The position numbers and the translations under genes were made by a program. Below are positions 26,660-36,198 of a stretch of 64,000 nt of DNA, piece by piece. Source of the stretch: Pseudophaeobacter leonis. GTDB taxonomy: Bacteria > Pseudomonadota > Alphaproteobacteria > Rhodobacterales > Rhodobacteraceae. How positions within the stretch are numbered: the first letter of the stretch is position 1; each line of letters starts with the position of its first letter. The notes below the pieces were generated by a model. That model was not told the origin of the DNA, searched no databases, and saw nothing but the letters and a program-made list of their open reading frames with translations. The stretch spans positions 1-64,000 of the forward strand of contig NZ_MWVJ01000060.1 in NCBI RefSeq assembly GCF_002087335.1, read 5' to 3'.

Positions 26660-27333
26660 ATGACATTTTCACTGGTCGCCCGCTGTGCCGAAACCGGAAT
26701 GTTGGGTTTGGCAATTTCATCCTCCTCACCCGCTGTTGCCGCGCGGTGCTCTTTTGCGCGCGCAGGCGTGGGCGCCGTTGCGTCGCAAAACGTGACGGAT
26801 CCCTCATTGGGGCCTGCGACGCTGGACCTGATGCAACGTGGCCTGTCTGCACGCGCCGCCGTCGATGAGGTCATTCGCAGCAGCCAGTTCACCGAATACC
26901 GGCAGGTGATCGCCATCGACAAAGAGGGGTCTTCGGCTATTCATTCCGGGCCAAATTCGCTGGGCATCTGGACGCAGGCCAGCGGTCTGGACGTGGCCTC
27001 GGGGGGCAACCTCTTGGCCAACGATAGGGTGCCGCAGGCAATTGTAGACGGGTTCATGGCCTCAAAGGGACATATCGGCGACCGTTTGATCGCGGCTATG
27101 CGGGCGGGTCTGGCAGCGGGCGGTGAGGCGGGTCCAATCCATTCTGCAGGCATGAAGATCGTCGACAAAGTCAGCTGGCCGGTTGCCGATCTGCGCTGTG
27201 ACTGGACCGAGGACTGCCCAATCGAAACATCGCCGCCGCATGGCAGATCTATAAACCCCAACTGGATGCCTACATCCAGCGGGCCTTGGACCCGCGCGAA
27301 GCGCCCTCTTACGGCGTGCCCGGCGACGTATAA
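26660..27333 (+). pseudogene. DUF1028 (Ntn-hydrolase-fold) protein, frameshifted near the C-terminus
   Basis: Begins MTFSLVARCAETGMLGLAIS and contains SPAVAARCSFARAGVGAVAS, TDPSLGPATLDLMQRGLSAR and DRLIAAMRAGLAAGGEAGPI, all typical of DUF1028 proteins, which have an Ntn-hydrolase-like fold and often sit with M20 peptidases and RidA in amide catabolism loci. The frame slips at about 27230 (GAAACATCGCC). Adding one base gives IAAAWQIYKPQLDAYIQRAL and ends DPREAPSYGVPGDV at 27333. Without correction the frame would run on to 27436 over the next gene. Probable sequence error. Confidence 0.83.
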
Positions 27334-27348
27334 ACAGAGAGTTGAGAC

Positions 27349-28845
27349 ATGCTTGAGTACACCCTTAGCGATTGGAAATCCCGCGCAGCAGCCCTGCGGT
27401 TTCGCAATCAGGCCTTCATCAACGGAAAATTCGTAGACGCTGCATCGGGCAGGGTTTTTCAAAGCATCAATCCCGCGACCGACGCCGTTTTGACTGAGGT
27501 TGCAGAATGTGATGCCGAAGACGTGGACCGTGCTGTCAAGGCCGCGCGCCAGGCGTTTGAGGCGGGCAGTTGGTCGCGGGCGGAACCGGCGCATCGCAAG
27601 GCCGTCATGTTAAAACTGGCCGATCTGATCCGTGAAAACCTCGCGGAAATGGCGCTGCTCGATAGTTTGGACATGGGTAAGCTGATCACCGATGCGGTGA
27701 CGATTGATGCCCCCGGCTCGGCACATTTTTTTCAATGGTATGCGGAAGCCATCGACAAGATTTACGATGAAGTCGCCCCAACCGGGCCCGGTGATTTGGC
27801 GCTGGTGCGCCGGGTCCCATTGGGGGTTGTCGGGGCGGTGACGCCGTGGAATTTTCCGCTGGATATGGCAACGTGGAAATCGGCGGCGGCGCTTGCTGCC
27901 GGGAATTCGGTTGTCCTAAAACCGGCGGAGCAGTCTCCACTCTCTGCGTTGCGGTTGGCCGAACTTGCCTCAGAGGCAGGGGTGCCTGACGGGGTGTTGA
28001 ATGTGGTTCCCGGATATGGTGCCACAGCTGGGAGGGCGCTGGGCCTGCATATGGATGTTGATTGTCTTGCCTTTACCGGCTCGACCGCCATCGGCAAGGT
28101 CTTCATGCAGTATTCCGGCCAATCCAATCTGAAACAGGTCTGGCCGGAAACAGGTGGCAAAAGCCCCAACCTTGTGTTTGCCGATTGCGAGAACCTGGAT
28201 GCGGCCGCTGACATGGCGGCCTTTGGCATCTTTTTTAATCAGGGCGAAGTCTGTTCGGCCAATTCACGGCTATATGTTGAGCGGTCTATCAAGGATGAAT
28301 TTGTCGAAAAGCTGATTGCCCGGGCGCAGGGGATGCAGCCGGGGGACCCGCTGGATCCGGCCTCCAAAATGGGGGCGATTGTTGATAAAACGCAAACCGA
28401 AGGCATCATGCGGTTTGTTGAAGAGGGGAAGAAAACCGCCAAGCTGGTCACGGGCGGTGCGCAGGTGGCGATCAACGGCAAGGGGTCGTTTGTGCAGCCG
28501 ACGATCTTTGATGATGTATCACATGACGATCCGCTGGCGCGCGACGAGATTTTTGGCCCCGTGTTGTCGATCATTCCATTCGACGATGAGGCGGACGCGG
28601 TGCGCATGGCAAACGACAGTATCTATGGGCTTGCTGCGTCTGTCTGGACAGATAACCTGAGCCGGGCGTTGCGGGTGTCAGAGGGGTTGATGGCGGGTAC
28701 GGGGTCGGGCAACACGGTTGATGCCTTGTCGGCAATGACGCCATTTGGGGGGATGAAGCAGTCAGGATTTGGTCGTGATCTGTCCCTGCATTCGCTGGAC
28801 AAATACACAGCACTCAAGACAACATGGATAAAATATCAAACCTGA
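27349..28845 (+). CDS. Aldehyde dehydrogenase, PuuC/gamma-aminobutyraldehyde type
   Basis: A full-length 498-residue NAD(P)-dependent aldehyde dehydrogenase. VVGAVTPWNFPLDMATWKSA (active-site Asn), WPETGGKSPNLVFADCENLD (the catalytic Glu region, with PETGGK where LELGGK is usual), and FFNQGEVCSANSRLYVERSI (nucleophilic Cys) are intact, and GGMKQSGFGRDLSLHSLDKY closes the domain. It is closest in feel to gamma-glutamyl-aminobutyraldehyde dehydrogenases of polyamine breakdown. The Pro for Leu change in the Glu motif recurs in that group. It lies 15 bp after DUF1028 and 28 bp before the LysR gene, so all are probably one transcript. Confidence 0.9.
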   Translation: MLEYTLSDWKSRAAALRFRNQAFINGKFVDAASGRVFQSINPATDAVLTEVAECDAEDVDRAVKAARQAFEAGSWSRAEPAHRKAVMLKLADLIRENLAEMALLDSLDMGKLITDAVTIDAPGSAHFFQWYAEAIDKIYDEVAPTGPGDLALVRRVPLGVVGAVTPWNFPLDMATWKSAAALAAGNSVVLKPAEQSPLSALRLAELASEAGVPDGVLNVVPGYGATAGRALGLHMDVDCLAFTGSTAIGKVFMQYSGQSNLKQVWPETGGKSPNLVFADCENLDAAADMAAFGIFFNQGEVCSANSRLYVERSIKDEFVEKLIARAQGMQPGDPLDPASKMGAIVDKTQTEGIMRFVEEGKKTAKLVTGGAQVAINGKGSFVQPTIFDDVSHDDPLARDEIFGPVLSIIPFDDEADAVRMANDSIYGLAASVWTDNLSRALRVSEGLMAGTGSGNTVDALSAMTPFGGMKQSGFGRDLSLHSLDKYTALKTTWIKYQT

Positions 28846-28873
28846 ATAAGTCACTCCGTAGGGGACAGACAAA

Positions 28874-29800
28874 ATGCCACTGCGGTTCACATTGCGACAG
28901 CTTGAATATTTCGTCGCCGTTGGCGCCTTGGGGTCAATCGCGCAAGCTGCGGAAAAGGTGAACGTGTCATCGCCGTCGATTTCGGCGGCAATTACGCAGT
29001 TGGAAAAAGAATTCGGTCTGCCATTGTTTGTGCGCCAACACGCGCAGGGGCTGTCGTTGACGCAGGCAGGGCGGCGCATGATGGAACAGGCAGAGCATAT
29101 TTTGCAAGCCTCGGACCTGCTTGTGGATCTGGCGGGCGACATTTCCGGATCCGTGCGTGGCCCGCTGAACATCGGCTGTCTGGTTACCTTTGCGCAGGTT
29201 GTGTTGCCCGCCGTCCGGCGCAGTTTTGAAGCAGAGTTTCGGGAAGTACGTATCCGGCAGCTAGAGTTGAACAAATCCGAGATTTTCAGCGCGCTGCGCC
29301 GTGCAGAGATTGACGTGGCGCTGACCTATGATCTTGATCTGCCTGCAGATCTGGTCTTTGAGGGGCTGCTTGAACTCCCGCCATATGTCATCGTCGCCCC
29401 GGATCACCCTTTGGCGCAGAACAGCTCGGTTACGCCGGTAGAGCTTGTGCAACATGCCATGGTGCTGCTTGATCTGCCGTTTAGTGCCGAATATTTCATG
29501 TCTTTTGTTGCCGGGCTTGATATCAAGCCGCAGATTGCCGAGCGTACAAAAGACATGGCCGTCATGCGCAGCCTTGTGGCAAATGGCTTTGGCTATTCCA
29601 TCGCGAACATTCGCCCGTTGAACGACCTGTCACCAGATGGAAAACCGCTAAGGTTCATTCCGCTGCAACAACCTGTGCGGCCCATGCGGATGGGTCTTTT
29701 GATGCCTACGGATGCGGAGCGCGCAAATGTCATCCGTGCCTTTGTCGCCCATTGCAAAGATCAGCGCGGGGCCGGCAGCATTCCTCACCTCACGGTTTAA
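28874..29800 (+). CDS. LysR-family transcriptional regulator
   Basis: 308 residues: an N-terminal winged HTH (RQLEYFVAVGALGSIAQAAE and VSSPSISAAITQLEKEFGLP) followed by a periplasmic-binding-like effector domain (GPLNIGCLVTFAQVVLPAVR). It lies within the catabolic locus, in line with the aldehyde dehydrogenase. LysR regulators often bind partly palindromic T-N11-A sites; the CTTAG-N7-CTAAG repeat just downstream at 29815-29833 and the related cluster at 33227 are candidate operators. This link is inferred from position only. Confidence 0.9.
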   Translation: MPLRFTLRQLEYFVAVGALGSIAQAAEKVNVSSPSISAAITQLEKEFGLPLFVRQHAQGLSLTQAGRRMMEQAEHILQASDLLVDLAGDISGSVRGPLNIGCLVTFAQVVLPAVRRSFEAEFREVRIRQLELNKSEIFSALRRAEIDVALTYDLDLPADLVFEGLLELPPYVIVAPDHPLAQNSSVTPVELVQHAMVLLDLPFSAEYFMSFVAGLDIKPQIAERTKDMAVMRSLVANGFGYSIANIRPLNDLSPDGKPLRFIPLQQPVRPMRMGLLMPTDAERANVIRAFVAHCKDQRGAGSIPHLTV

Positions 29801-29814
29801 GGCAGATCTCTGCG

Positions 29815-29833
29815 GCTTAGCCTTTTCCTAAGC
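29815..29833. promoter_or_regulatory. GCTTAG-N7-CTAAGC inverted repeat upstream of the flavoprotein gene
   Basis: Perfect 6-bp arms GCTTAG and CTAAGC separated by CCTTTTC, 77 bp before the TTG start of the flavoprotein gene and 14 bp after the LysR gene. The same half-sites recur before potA. Likely an operator of the locus regulator. Confidence 0.5.
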
Positions 29834-29910
29834 GGCGATTTTGCAAGCACGTCTTTCGGTGTCTGGTCAGTGCGTTATCGTGATCCCGACCAACTTTTGA
29901 GGAGGCGGAA

Positions 29911-31980
29911 TTGCGCGACCCACGCTTTGATATTTTGTTCGAACCTATGGCCATCGGTCCTGTGGTCGCCAAGAACCGGTTCTATCAGGTTCCCCATTGC
30001 AACGGGGGCGGCTATCGCGATCCTTCTGCGGCGGCAGAAATGCGTGCCGTAAAGGCCGAGGGCGGCTGGGGCGTCATTTTCACCGAACAGTGCGAGATGC
30101 ACCATACCTCTGAAATCACACCTTTTATCGAATTGCGCCTGTGGGAAGACAAGGACATTCCCATGTTGCGTAAAATGTCCGAGCGGATGAAAACGCATGG
30201 CGGTTTGGCAGGAATCCAATTGGCCTATTCTGGCATCAATGGGCCGAACCTTTATACCAAAGAGGTGCCTCTGGCGCCTTCGGCAATGCCGATCCGGACC
30301 TTTACCAATGATCCTGTTCAGGCGCGTGCGCTTGATAAAAGCGACATCAAGGATTTGCGCCGTTGGTTCGTCAATGCCGCAAAGCGCTCTAAGGCGGCTG
30401 GATTTGATCTGATCTGCCTCTATGGCGCGCATGGCTTCGGGATTTTCCAGCACTTCCTGAGCCGGGCCACCAATCAGCGCAGCGATGAATACGGCGGCAG
30501 TCTGGAAAACCGCGCGCGCTTCGTGAACGAGGTGATTGGGGACATCAGGGATGCGGTTGGTGATACCATGGGGATCACCCTGCGGGTCAGCCTTGATGAA
30601 ACCATCGGTGATCTTGGTTTTTCCAACGCCGAGCTGCGTGATTTTATCGAGATGAACAAAGACCTGCCCGATCTGTGGGACCTGGCCCATGGCACCTGGG
30701 AGGATTGCTCGGGGCCGTCACGGTTCAAGGAAGAAGCCGCGCAAGAGCAATTGGTGCGCGGTATTCACGAGCTGACTGACAAGCCGATTGTGGGCGTCGG
30801 GCGGTTCACCAGTCCGGATGTCATGGCCAGGATGGTCAAGACCGGAACACTGGATTTCATCGGCTGTGCGCGCCCCTCGATTGCGGATCCGTTCCTGCCC
30901 AAAAAGGTCGAAGAAGGCCGCATTGAAGACATCCGCGAATGTATCGGCTGTAACATGTGCATCACCGGCGACATGACCATGTCGATTAGCCGCTGCACGC
31001 AAAATCCGACTTTCATGGAAGAGTGGCGCAAAGGCTGGCATCCCGAAAAGATGAACACCAAGGGCGATAGCAATAACGTGCTGGTGGTCGGGTCCGGCCC
31101 CGCCGGGCTAGAGGCTGCATGGGCGCTGTGCCGCCGTGGTTATGATGTGGCCGTGGCCGAAGCCAAGACCGAAATTGGCGGTCGTGTGGTGCGCGAAGCC
31201 AAGCTGCCGGGTCTTTCGGCATGGGGGCGTGTGGTCGACTATCGGCAGTATCAGCTGTCGCAGCGTGCAAACGTCGATATCTACCTTGAAAGCGAGCTGG
31301 ACGCCGACAGCATCCTTGAATTCGGCTTTGAAAACGTTTGTATCGCGACGGGTGCGAAATGGCGCGCCGATGGTGTTGCACGGCAGCACGTCGTGCCCAT
31401 GCCCATCGCATCCGGGGCCAAGATCTATACGCCGGATGACTTGATGGATGGCACTATCCCCCAGGGAAAGGTCATCGTGTTTGACGATGATCACTATTAC
31501 ATGGGCGGCGTTCTGGCCGAACTTTTGGCCAAGGCTGGCGCAGAGGTGACATTGGTGACCCCCTCGGCCTATGTGTCGGACTGGACCAATAACACGTTAG
31601 AGCAAATCGCAATTCATCCGCGTCTGGTGGAGGCTGGCGTCGACATCGTGCTGAACCGCGGCATCAGTGAAATCCATGCCGGATACGTGGTCAGCAATTG
31701 CGTCTACACAGATCGCACCCAGCAGTTTGAATGTGATGCAGTGGTTATGGTCGCATCGCGCAAAGAGGAAAACGCTGTGTTTGAGGACCTCAAGGCCCGC
31801 GAGGCCGACTGGGCGGATGCGGGTCTCAAATCGGTCAAGATTATTGGCGACGCCAACGCGCCGGGGCCCATCGCCTGGGCAACCTACGCGGGCCACCGCT
31901 ATGCGCGCGAACTGGATGGCGACGACATTGGCGATGCATTGCCGTTCCGCCGGGAAATCACCGAGCTGGCACTGGATTGA
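29911..31980 (+). CDS. Dimethylamine/trimethylamine-dehydrogenase-like FMN, 4Fe-4S, FAD oxidoreductase
   Basis: 689 residues in three parts. Residues 1-340 form an Old Yellow Enzyme-type FMN barrel (FDLICLYGAHGFGIFQHFLS, RSDEYGGSLENRARFVNEVI). Residues about 345-365 hold the 4Fe-4S site CIGCNMC with a fourth Cys in SRCTQNP. From about 385 a Rossmann domain (VLVVGSGPAGLEAAWALCRR) binds a nucleotide. This is the plan of dimethylamine/trimethylamine dehydrogenases and of N-methylproline demethylases. It probably oxidatively N-demethylates the locus substrate. The start is TTG, chosen because GAGGAGGCGGAA lies directly before it and the first residues RDPRFDILFEPMAIG are family-like. Confidence 0.87.
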   Translation: MRDPRFDILFEPMAIGPVVAKNRFYQVPHCNGGGYRDPSAAAEMRAVKAEGGWGVIFTEQCEMHHTSEITPFIELRLWEDKDIPMLRKMSERMKTHGGLAGIQLAYSGINGPNLYTKEVPLAPSAMPIRTFTNDPVQARALDKSDIKDLRRWFVNAAKRSKAAGFDLICLYGAHGFGIFQHFLSRATNQRSDEYGGSLENRARFVNEVIGDIRDAVGDTMGITLRVSLDETIGDLGFSNAELRDFIEMNKDLPDLWDLAHGTWEDCSGPSRFKEEAAQEQLVRGIHELTDKPIVGVGRFTSPDVMARMVKTGTLDFIGCARPSIADPFLPKKVEEGRIEDIRECIGCNMCITGDMTMSISRCTQNPTFMEEWRKGWHPEKMNTKGDSNNVLVVGSGPAGLEAAWALCRRGYDVAVAEAKTEIGGRVVREAKLPGLSAWGRVVDYRQYQLSQRANVDIYLESELDADSILEFGFENVCIATGAKWRADGVARQHVVPMPIASGAKIYTPDDLMDGTIPQGKVIVFDDDHYYMGGVLAELLAKAGAEVTLVTPSAYVSDWTNNTLEQIAIHPRLVEAGVDIVLNRGISEIHAGYVVSNCVYTDRTQQFECDAVVMVASRKEENAVFEDLKAREADWADAGLKSVKIIGDANAPGPIAWATYAGHRYARELDGDDIGDALPFRREITELALD

Positions 31981-32010
31981 CCCCAAAGCAAGAGAGGCAC
32001 AAATCAGAGC

Positions 32011-33159
32011 ATGACACAGACTTTGGACATTCTTGAGCGCTTGATCGGCTTTGAGACGGTCAGCGCCAACTCGAACCTTGCGTTGGTTGACTATGTTCAA
32101 TCCTTTTTGATCGAGCGCGGCTTTCAGGTGCACCGTTTGCCAGATGCTAGTGGGCAAAAGGCGGGGCTTTTTGCGGTGCTTGGCCCCGCTGGCAAAGGGG
32201 TGCTGTTGTCGGCGCATTCCGATGTGGTGCCGGTGGCAGGGCAGGACTGGAGCCGCGATCCTTTTCAGCTGCATGTCGATGCTGGCCGTGCCTATGGGCG
32301 CGGCACCACGGATATGAAGGGCTATCTGGCCAGCATGCTGGCGCTGGCCGACCGGGCCTCAAAGGTGACGTTGCACGAGCCTCTCAAGATTGCGCTGTCT
32401 TATGACGAAGAAATAGGCTGCGTTGGTATCCAGCATATGATTAGCGAGTTGGCGTGCACAATTGGGGCGCCACGGGCGTGTTTTGTGGGCGAGCCGACCG
32501 AAATGCAGGTTGCGGTGGGACACAAGGGCAAGGCGGCATTGCGTGCGGTCTTTCACGGCCAAGCCGGTCATTCAGCGCTGGCGCCAAAGTTTTTGAATGC
32601 GCTGCATATGGCCGGTGATTTCCTTGCTGAACTGCGCAGGGTTCAAGATACGCTGGCGATGGTTGGTGCGCGCGATGAAGCCTATGATATTCCCTATTCA
32701 ACCATCCATGTCGGGCAGCTTTCGGGGGGCACCGCGCTGAATATCGTGCCGGATCGCGCGGAGATGTTATTTGAATACAGGCATTTGGCCGCTGATGTGC
32801 CGCAGGATATTCTTGGGCGCATTCAAAATGGCGCCACCAGTGTTCTGGAACCATACCAGCGACGCTTTCCAGCTGCCGCACTCGAGATTGATCCCTACAA
32901 CACCTATCCCGGGCTGGAGGTTTCGTCTGATGCAGAGGTTGTCCAGATGGCGCAACGTCTGGCGCAAAGCAATAGCACGACCAAGGTGGCATTTGGCACC
33001 GAGGCCGGGGTCTTTGACGCATTGGATATCCCAACGGTTGTCTGTGGTCCCGGCTCAATGGAAGGGCAGGGACATAAGCCGGATGAGTTTGTGACGCTTG
33101 AGCAGCTCGCCCTGTGTGATGGCATGATGGACCGGCTGCTAGAAGAGCTGGCGGCATAG
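32011..33159 (+). CDS. M20-family deacylase, acetylornithine deacetylase (ArgE) like
   Basis: 382 residues of the ArgE/DapE M20A peptidase family. Metal and catalytic motifs are present: LLSAHSDVVPVAGQDW (first His and catalytic Asp), YGRGTTDMKGYLASML (bridging Asp), SYDEEIGCVGIQHM (Glu-Glu pair), CFVGEPTEM and CGPGSMEGQGHKPDEFV (last His). It hydrolyses an N-acyl group from an amino acid or amine. Because it lies in a catabolic locus rather than beside arginine genes, biosynthetic ArgE function is unlikely. It follows the flavoprotein gene by 30 bp. Confidence 0.88.
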   Translation: MTQTLDILERLIGFETVSANSNLALVDYVQSFLIERGFQVHRLPDASGQKAGLFAVLGPAGKGVLLSAHSDVVPVAGQDWSRDPFQLHVDAGRAYGRGTTDMKGYLASMLALADRASKVTLHEPLKIALSYDEEIGCVGIQHMISELACTIGAPRACFVGEPTEMQVAVGHKGKAALRAVFHGQAGHSALAPKFLNALHMAGDFLAELRRVQDTLAMVGARDEAYDIPYSTIHVGQLSGGTALNIVPDRAEMLFEYRHLAADVPQDILGRIQNGATSVLEPYQRRFPAAALEIDPYNTYPGLEVSSDAEVVQMAQRLAQSNSTTKVAFGTEAGVFDALDIPTVVCGPGSMEGQGHKPDEFVTLEQLALCDGMMDRLLEELAA

Positions 33160-33226
33160 GCATACCTCTGAGGGGGTTTTCAAACCGGCGAAACTTTGGG
33201 CGCATGCGCCTTAATTTTATTGCTCA

Positions 33227-33302
33227 CCTTAGACTAAGGCTAAGCAACGCTAAGAGACACCGTTCTTAGAGAAGTTGCCTGCCGTTCGTATGCTTTCCTT
33301 AG
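33227..33302. promoter_or_regulatory. Cluster of CTTAG/CTAAG half-sites upstream of potA
   Basis: A perfect palindrome CCTTAGACTAAGG (33227-33239) is followed by further CTAAG copies at 33240 and near 33250 and by CTTAG near 33264 and 33298. Five or six half-sites within 76 bp just before potA suggest multi-site binding by one regulator. The same half-sites form the inverted repeat at 29815-29833. Confidence 0.5.
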
Positions 33303-33325
33303 TCAAGCTCAATAGGGAAGTAGCC

Positions 33326-34417
33326 ATGTCAGACAGCAGGCAAATAGCGATTGATGTGCGCGGCGCCGTAAAGCGGTACGGAGATTTCACTGCCTTGAAG
33401 ACGATCTCACTGTCGATCTATGACAATGAGTTTTTCACCCTGTTGGGTCCTTCTGGCTGCGGCAAGACCACATTGTTGCGGATGATTGCCGGATTTGAGG
33501 AGGTGACCGAAGGCGAGATACTGCTGTACGGCGATGCAATCGCGAACCTGCCCCCGAACAAGCGCCCGATAAACACGGTCTTCCAGAATTATGCGCTGTT
33601 TCCACAGATGAGTGTTTTGGACAATGTCGCCTTTGGGCTTGAGATGCGCGGCCAGTCAAAATCTCAGGCCCGCACCGCGGCAGCTGAGATGCTTGAGCTG
33701 GTGCAGCTTTCTCAATTCGCGGCGCGCAAGCCCGCACAGCTGTCAGGGGGACAGCAACAGCGGGTTGCCCTTGCACGCGCCCTGGCGCCAAAGCCCAAAG
33801 TTCTGCTGCTGGATGAGCCGCTCTCGGCGCTTGATCTCAAGTTGCGCAAGGCCATGCAGCTTGAGCTGAAGCACCTGCAGCGCGAAACCGGCATTACCTT
33901 CATCTTGGTGACCCACGACCAGGAAGAAGCGCTCACCATGTCCGACCGCATCGCGGTAATGTCTGCGGGTGAGTTGCAGCAACTGGGCGAGGCCCGCAGA
34001 CATTAAGAGCGTCCGCGCCACCGGTTTGTCGCCGATTTCATCGGAGAGACCAACCTGCTGGAGGTCTCGGTTGACGCCATCCATGCCGGACGCGCGACAT
34101 GCCATCTTGGGGGGGGACATGAGCTGAGTTGCAACGCGGTGGAGGGGATAAACGCTGGCGCCAAGGTCCATATGTCTGTCCGGCCCGAACGGCTTTTTAT
34201 GTCCGAGCAGCCAACGGATTCCGAAGGGCTGAAAGGCACAGTGCGCGAGAATATATTTGTCGGCACAGACATCTCGACGCTGGTTGATCTGGATGAAGGC
34301 CCGAATTTCATCGTGCGCACCTCAAATTCGGATCGCGGCAACAAACGCATTTTTGAGCCCGGCTGCGAAGTCTACGTCAACATGGAGATGGAGGCGGCCC
34401 GCCTCCTGGTTGACTGA
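33326..34417 (+). pseudogene. potA: Spermidine/putrescine-type ABC transporter ATPase (PotA-like) with an in-frame stop
   Basis: Walker [22 protein letters not shown]-loop [10 protein letters not shown], signature [15 protein letters not shown], Walker [13 protein letters not shown] and switch [10 protein letters not shown] are all intact. At 34004-34006 a TAA follows GEARRH, where relatives read an acidic residue, Ile and Tyr before ERP. The same frame then continues ERPRHRFVADFIGETNLLEV through a full TOBE-type regulatory domain to the stop at 34417. The lesion may be a paired indel (extra A before GACATT, missing base after). It energises uptake of a polyamine-like substrate. The next gene starts within its stop codon. 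Confidence 0.85.
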
Positions 34418-35346
34418 TGGCAGGCGGAGCAGCGAGCGGCGGCAGCGCCACCACAGACACCTACAAAGAAGCCCGTAACTGGCTGTTGTTGCCTGCCTGG
34501 GTGTATCTGGGGGCTTTTGTCTTAATTCCGGTCATCATGATGTTGATCTATTCATTCCTGACCAAGGAATTTCGCGGCGGCATTATTTGGGACTTCAGCC
34601 TCGCCGCCTATGGCCAGTTCTTTTTTGATCGCGGCCTGTTTGGCGATGAGCCCGCCAAAATTGAATGGACCTACATTACAATTTTTTGGCGTTCCATCTG
34701 GCAGGCGGCGGTTGCGACCTTGCTCGCCCTGGCGATCGGATTTCCCACCGCCTATTTCATCGCAACCCGCCCGCAAAAGGCACGCCCGATGTGGGTTTTC
34801 CTGATCACGATTCCGTACTGGGTCAACCTGCTGATCCGCACCGTGTCGATGAAATTTATGTTGCGCGACACGGGGCCGCTGAACGATTTCCTGATGGGGA
34901 CCGGGCTGATCAACGACCCGATCACGATCATTAACACCAACTTTGCAGTGCAACTGGGACTGTTCTATTCCTACCTACCGTTCATGGTGCTGCCGATTTA
35001 TGCCTGCGTCGAGCGCTATAATTTTAGCCTCAGTGAAGCCGCCGCAGATCTGTATGCCTCTAAATGGGTCACTCTGCGGCGCATCCTGCTGCCGGCAGTC
35101 AAACCCGGTGTGATCGCGGGCTGTATCCTCGTGTTTGTGCCCTCGATGGGCTCGTTTCTTGCGCCGGATCTGCTGGGCGGGGCCAAGAACTTTATGATCG
35201 GCTCGCTAATCGAGGAGCAGTTCAAAGGCAACGCCGGGAACTGGCCCTTTGGGGCCGCGGCTTCGATGGTTCTGCTGTCGATGGTTCTGATTATCCTGAT
35301 GGTATTTGCCCGCCAGCAAGCCAGGGCCGAAAAGGAGGCCAGCTGA
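34417..35346 (+). CDS. potB: Polyamine-type ABC transporter permease, PotB-like
   Basis: 309 residues with six hydrophobic segments. The first is [20 protein letters not shown] and the last [19 protein letters not shown]. The permease EAA loop that docks on the ATPase is seen as [25 protein letters not shown]. The motif set matches the PotB/YdcU group of spermidine/putrescine permeases. The ATG overlaps the potA stop (TGATG) and its own stop overlaps potC in the same way, so the four genes are tightly coupled. Confidence 0.9.
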   Translation: MAGGAASGGSATTDTYKEARNWLLLPAWVYLGAFVLIPVIMMLIYSFLTKEFRGGIIWDFSLAAYGQFFFDRGLFGDEPAKIEWTYITIFWRSIWQAAVATLLALAIGFPTAYFIATRPQKARPMWVFLITIPYWVNLLIRTVSMKFMLRDTGPLNDFLMGTGLINDPITIINTNFAVQLGLFYSYLPFMVLPIYACVERYNFSLSEAAADLYASKWVTLRRILLPAVKPGVIAGCILVFVPSMGSFLAPDLLGGAKNFMIGSLIEEQFKGNAGNWPFGAAASMVLLSMVLIILMVFARQQARAEKEAS

Positions 35347-36179
35347 TGCGCCCACTAATGCGTCGTTTTATGCACCAGTCACAAACTGACATCAAAACCC
35401 TGCCGGGGTTTTACACTGTCACCCTTCTGTGCCTTGTGATCCTCTATGCGCCACTCTTGGTGGTCACGGTTTATTCCCTGAATGACAGCACCTCGATCAC
35501 CAACTGGGAAGGCGTCAGTTTTCGCTGGTATGTGGATGTCTTCACCGGCCCCGAAAGCCAGAAGTTCAAGATCGCGGCGTGGAATTCGTTTACCATCGCA
35601 ATAGCCGCCGCCACCATAGCCGCCACGATTGCAACACTGGCCGCAACCGCGATGGTCAGAGGCGGCAAATTCAAGCTGCGCACGGTCTCACTTGGTCTGA
35701 TCAGCCTGCCGCTGATGGTGCCCGAAATCGTGCTGGCGGTCGCCACGCTGATCTTTTTCAACGCGATTGATTTCACCCGCGGATATGCCACAATTCTGAT
35801 CGCGCATATCGCTTTTTGTATTCCCTTTGCCTACTTGCCGATTTCGGCGCGGATGCAGGGCATTGACGATAGCTATGAGCAGGCCGCGCAAGACCTTTAT
35901 GCCACCAAACGGCAGGCCTTTACCCGTATCCTGCTGCCAATGATGATACCTGGGATCATCTCCGGCTACCTGCTCGCCTTTATCGTTTCCCTGGATGATT
36001 TCATCATTACCAATTTCGTCAAAGCCGCCGGTGTTGAAACCCTTCCGACGGCAATCTTTGGCTCCGTCAAACAAGGCATCAAACCAAACATCATGGCGAT
36101 TTCAACGATGTTGCTTGGTGTCTCGATCCTCCTTGTGACGATCTCGTATTTCGTAAGCAAAACCGACAGCAAAAAATAA
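35346..36179 (+). CDS. potC: Polyamine-type ABC transporter permease, PotC-like
   Basis: 277 residues. TM1 is [20 protein letters not shown], and the EAA-type loop is [40 protein letters not shown] is a strong PotC/YdcV family marker. It pairs with PotB to form the membrane channel. It starts in the PotB stop (TGATG) and is followed 19 bp later by the binding-protein gene with AGGAG-like spacing (GGAGAGAACA). Confidence 0.9.
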   Translation: MRPLMRRFMHQSQTDIKTLPGFYTVTLLCLVILYAPLLVVTVYSLNDSTSITNWEGVSFRWYVDVFTGPESQKFKIAAWNSFTIAIAAATIAATIATLAATAMVRGGKFKLRTVSLGLISLPLMVPEIVLAVATLIFFNAIDFTRGYATILIAHIAFCIPFAYLPISARMQGIDDSYEQAAQDLYATKRQAFTRILLPMMIPGIISGYLLAFIVSLDDFIITNFVKAAGVETLPTAIFGSVKQGIKPNIMAISTMLLGVSILLVTISYFVSKTDSKK

Positions 36180-36198
36180 CCAGCAGATGGAGAGAACA

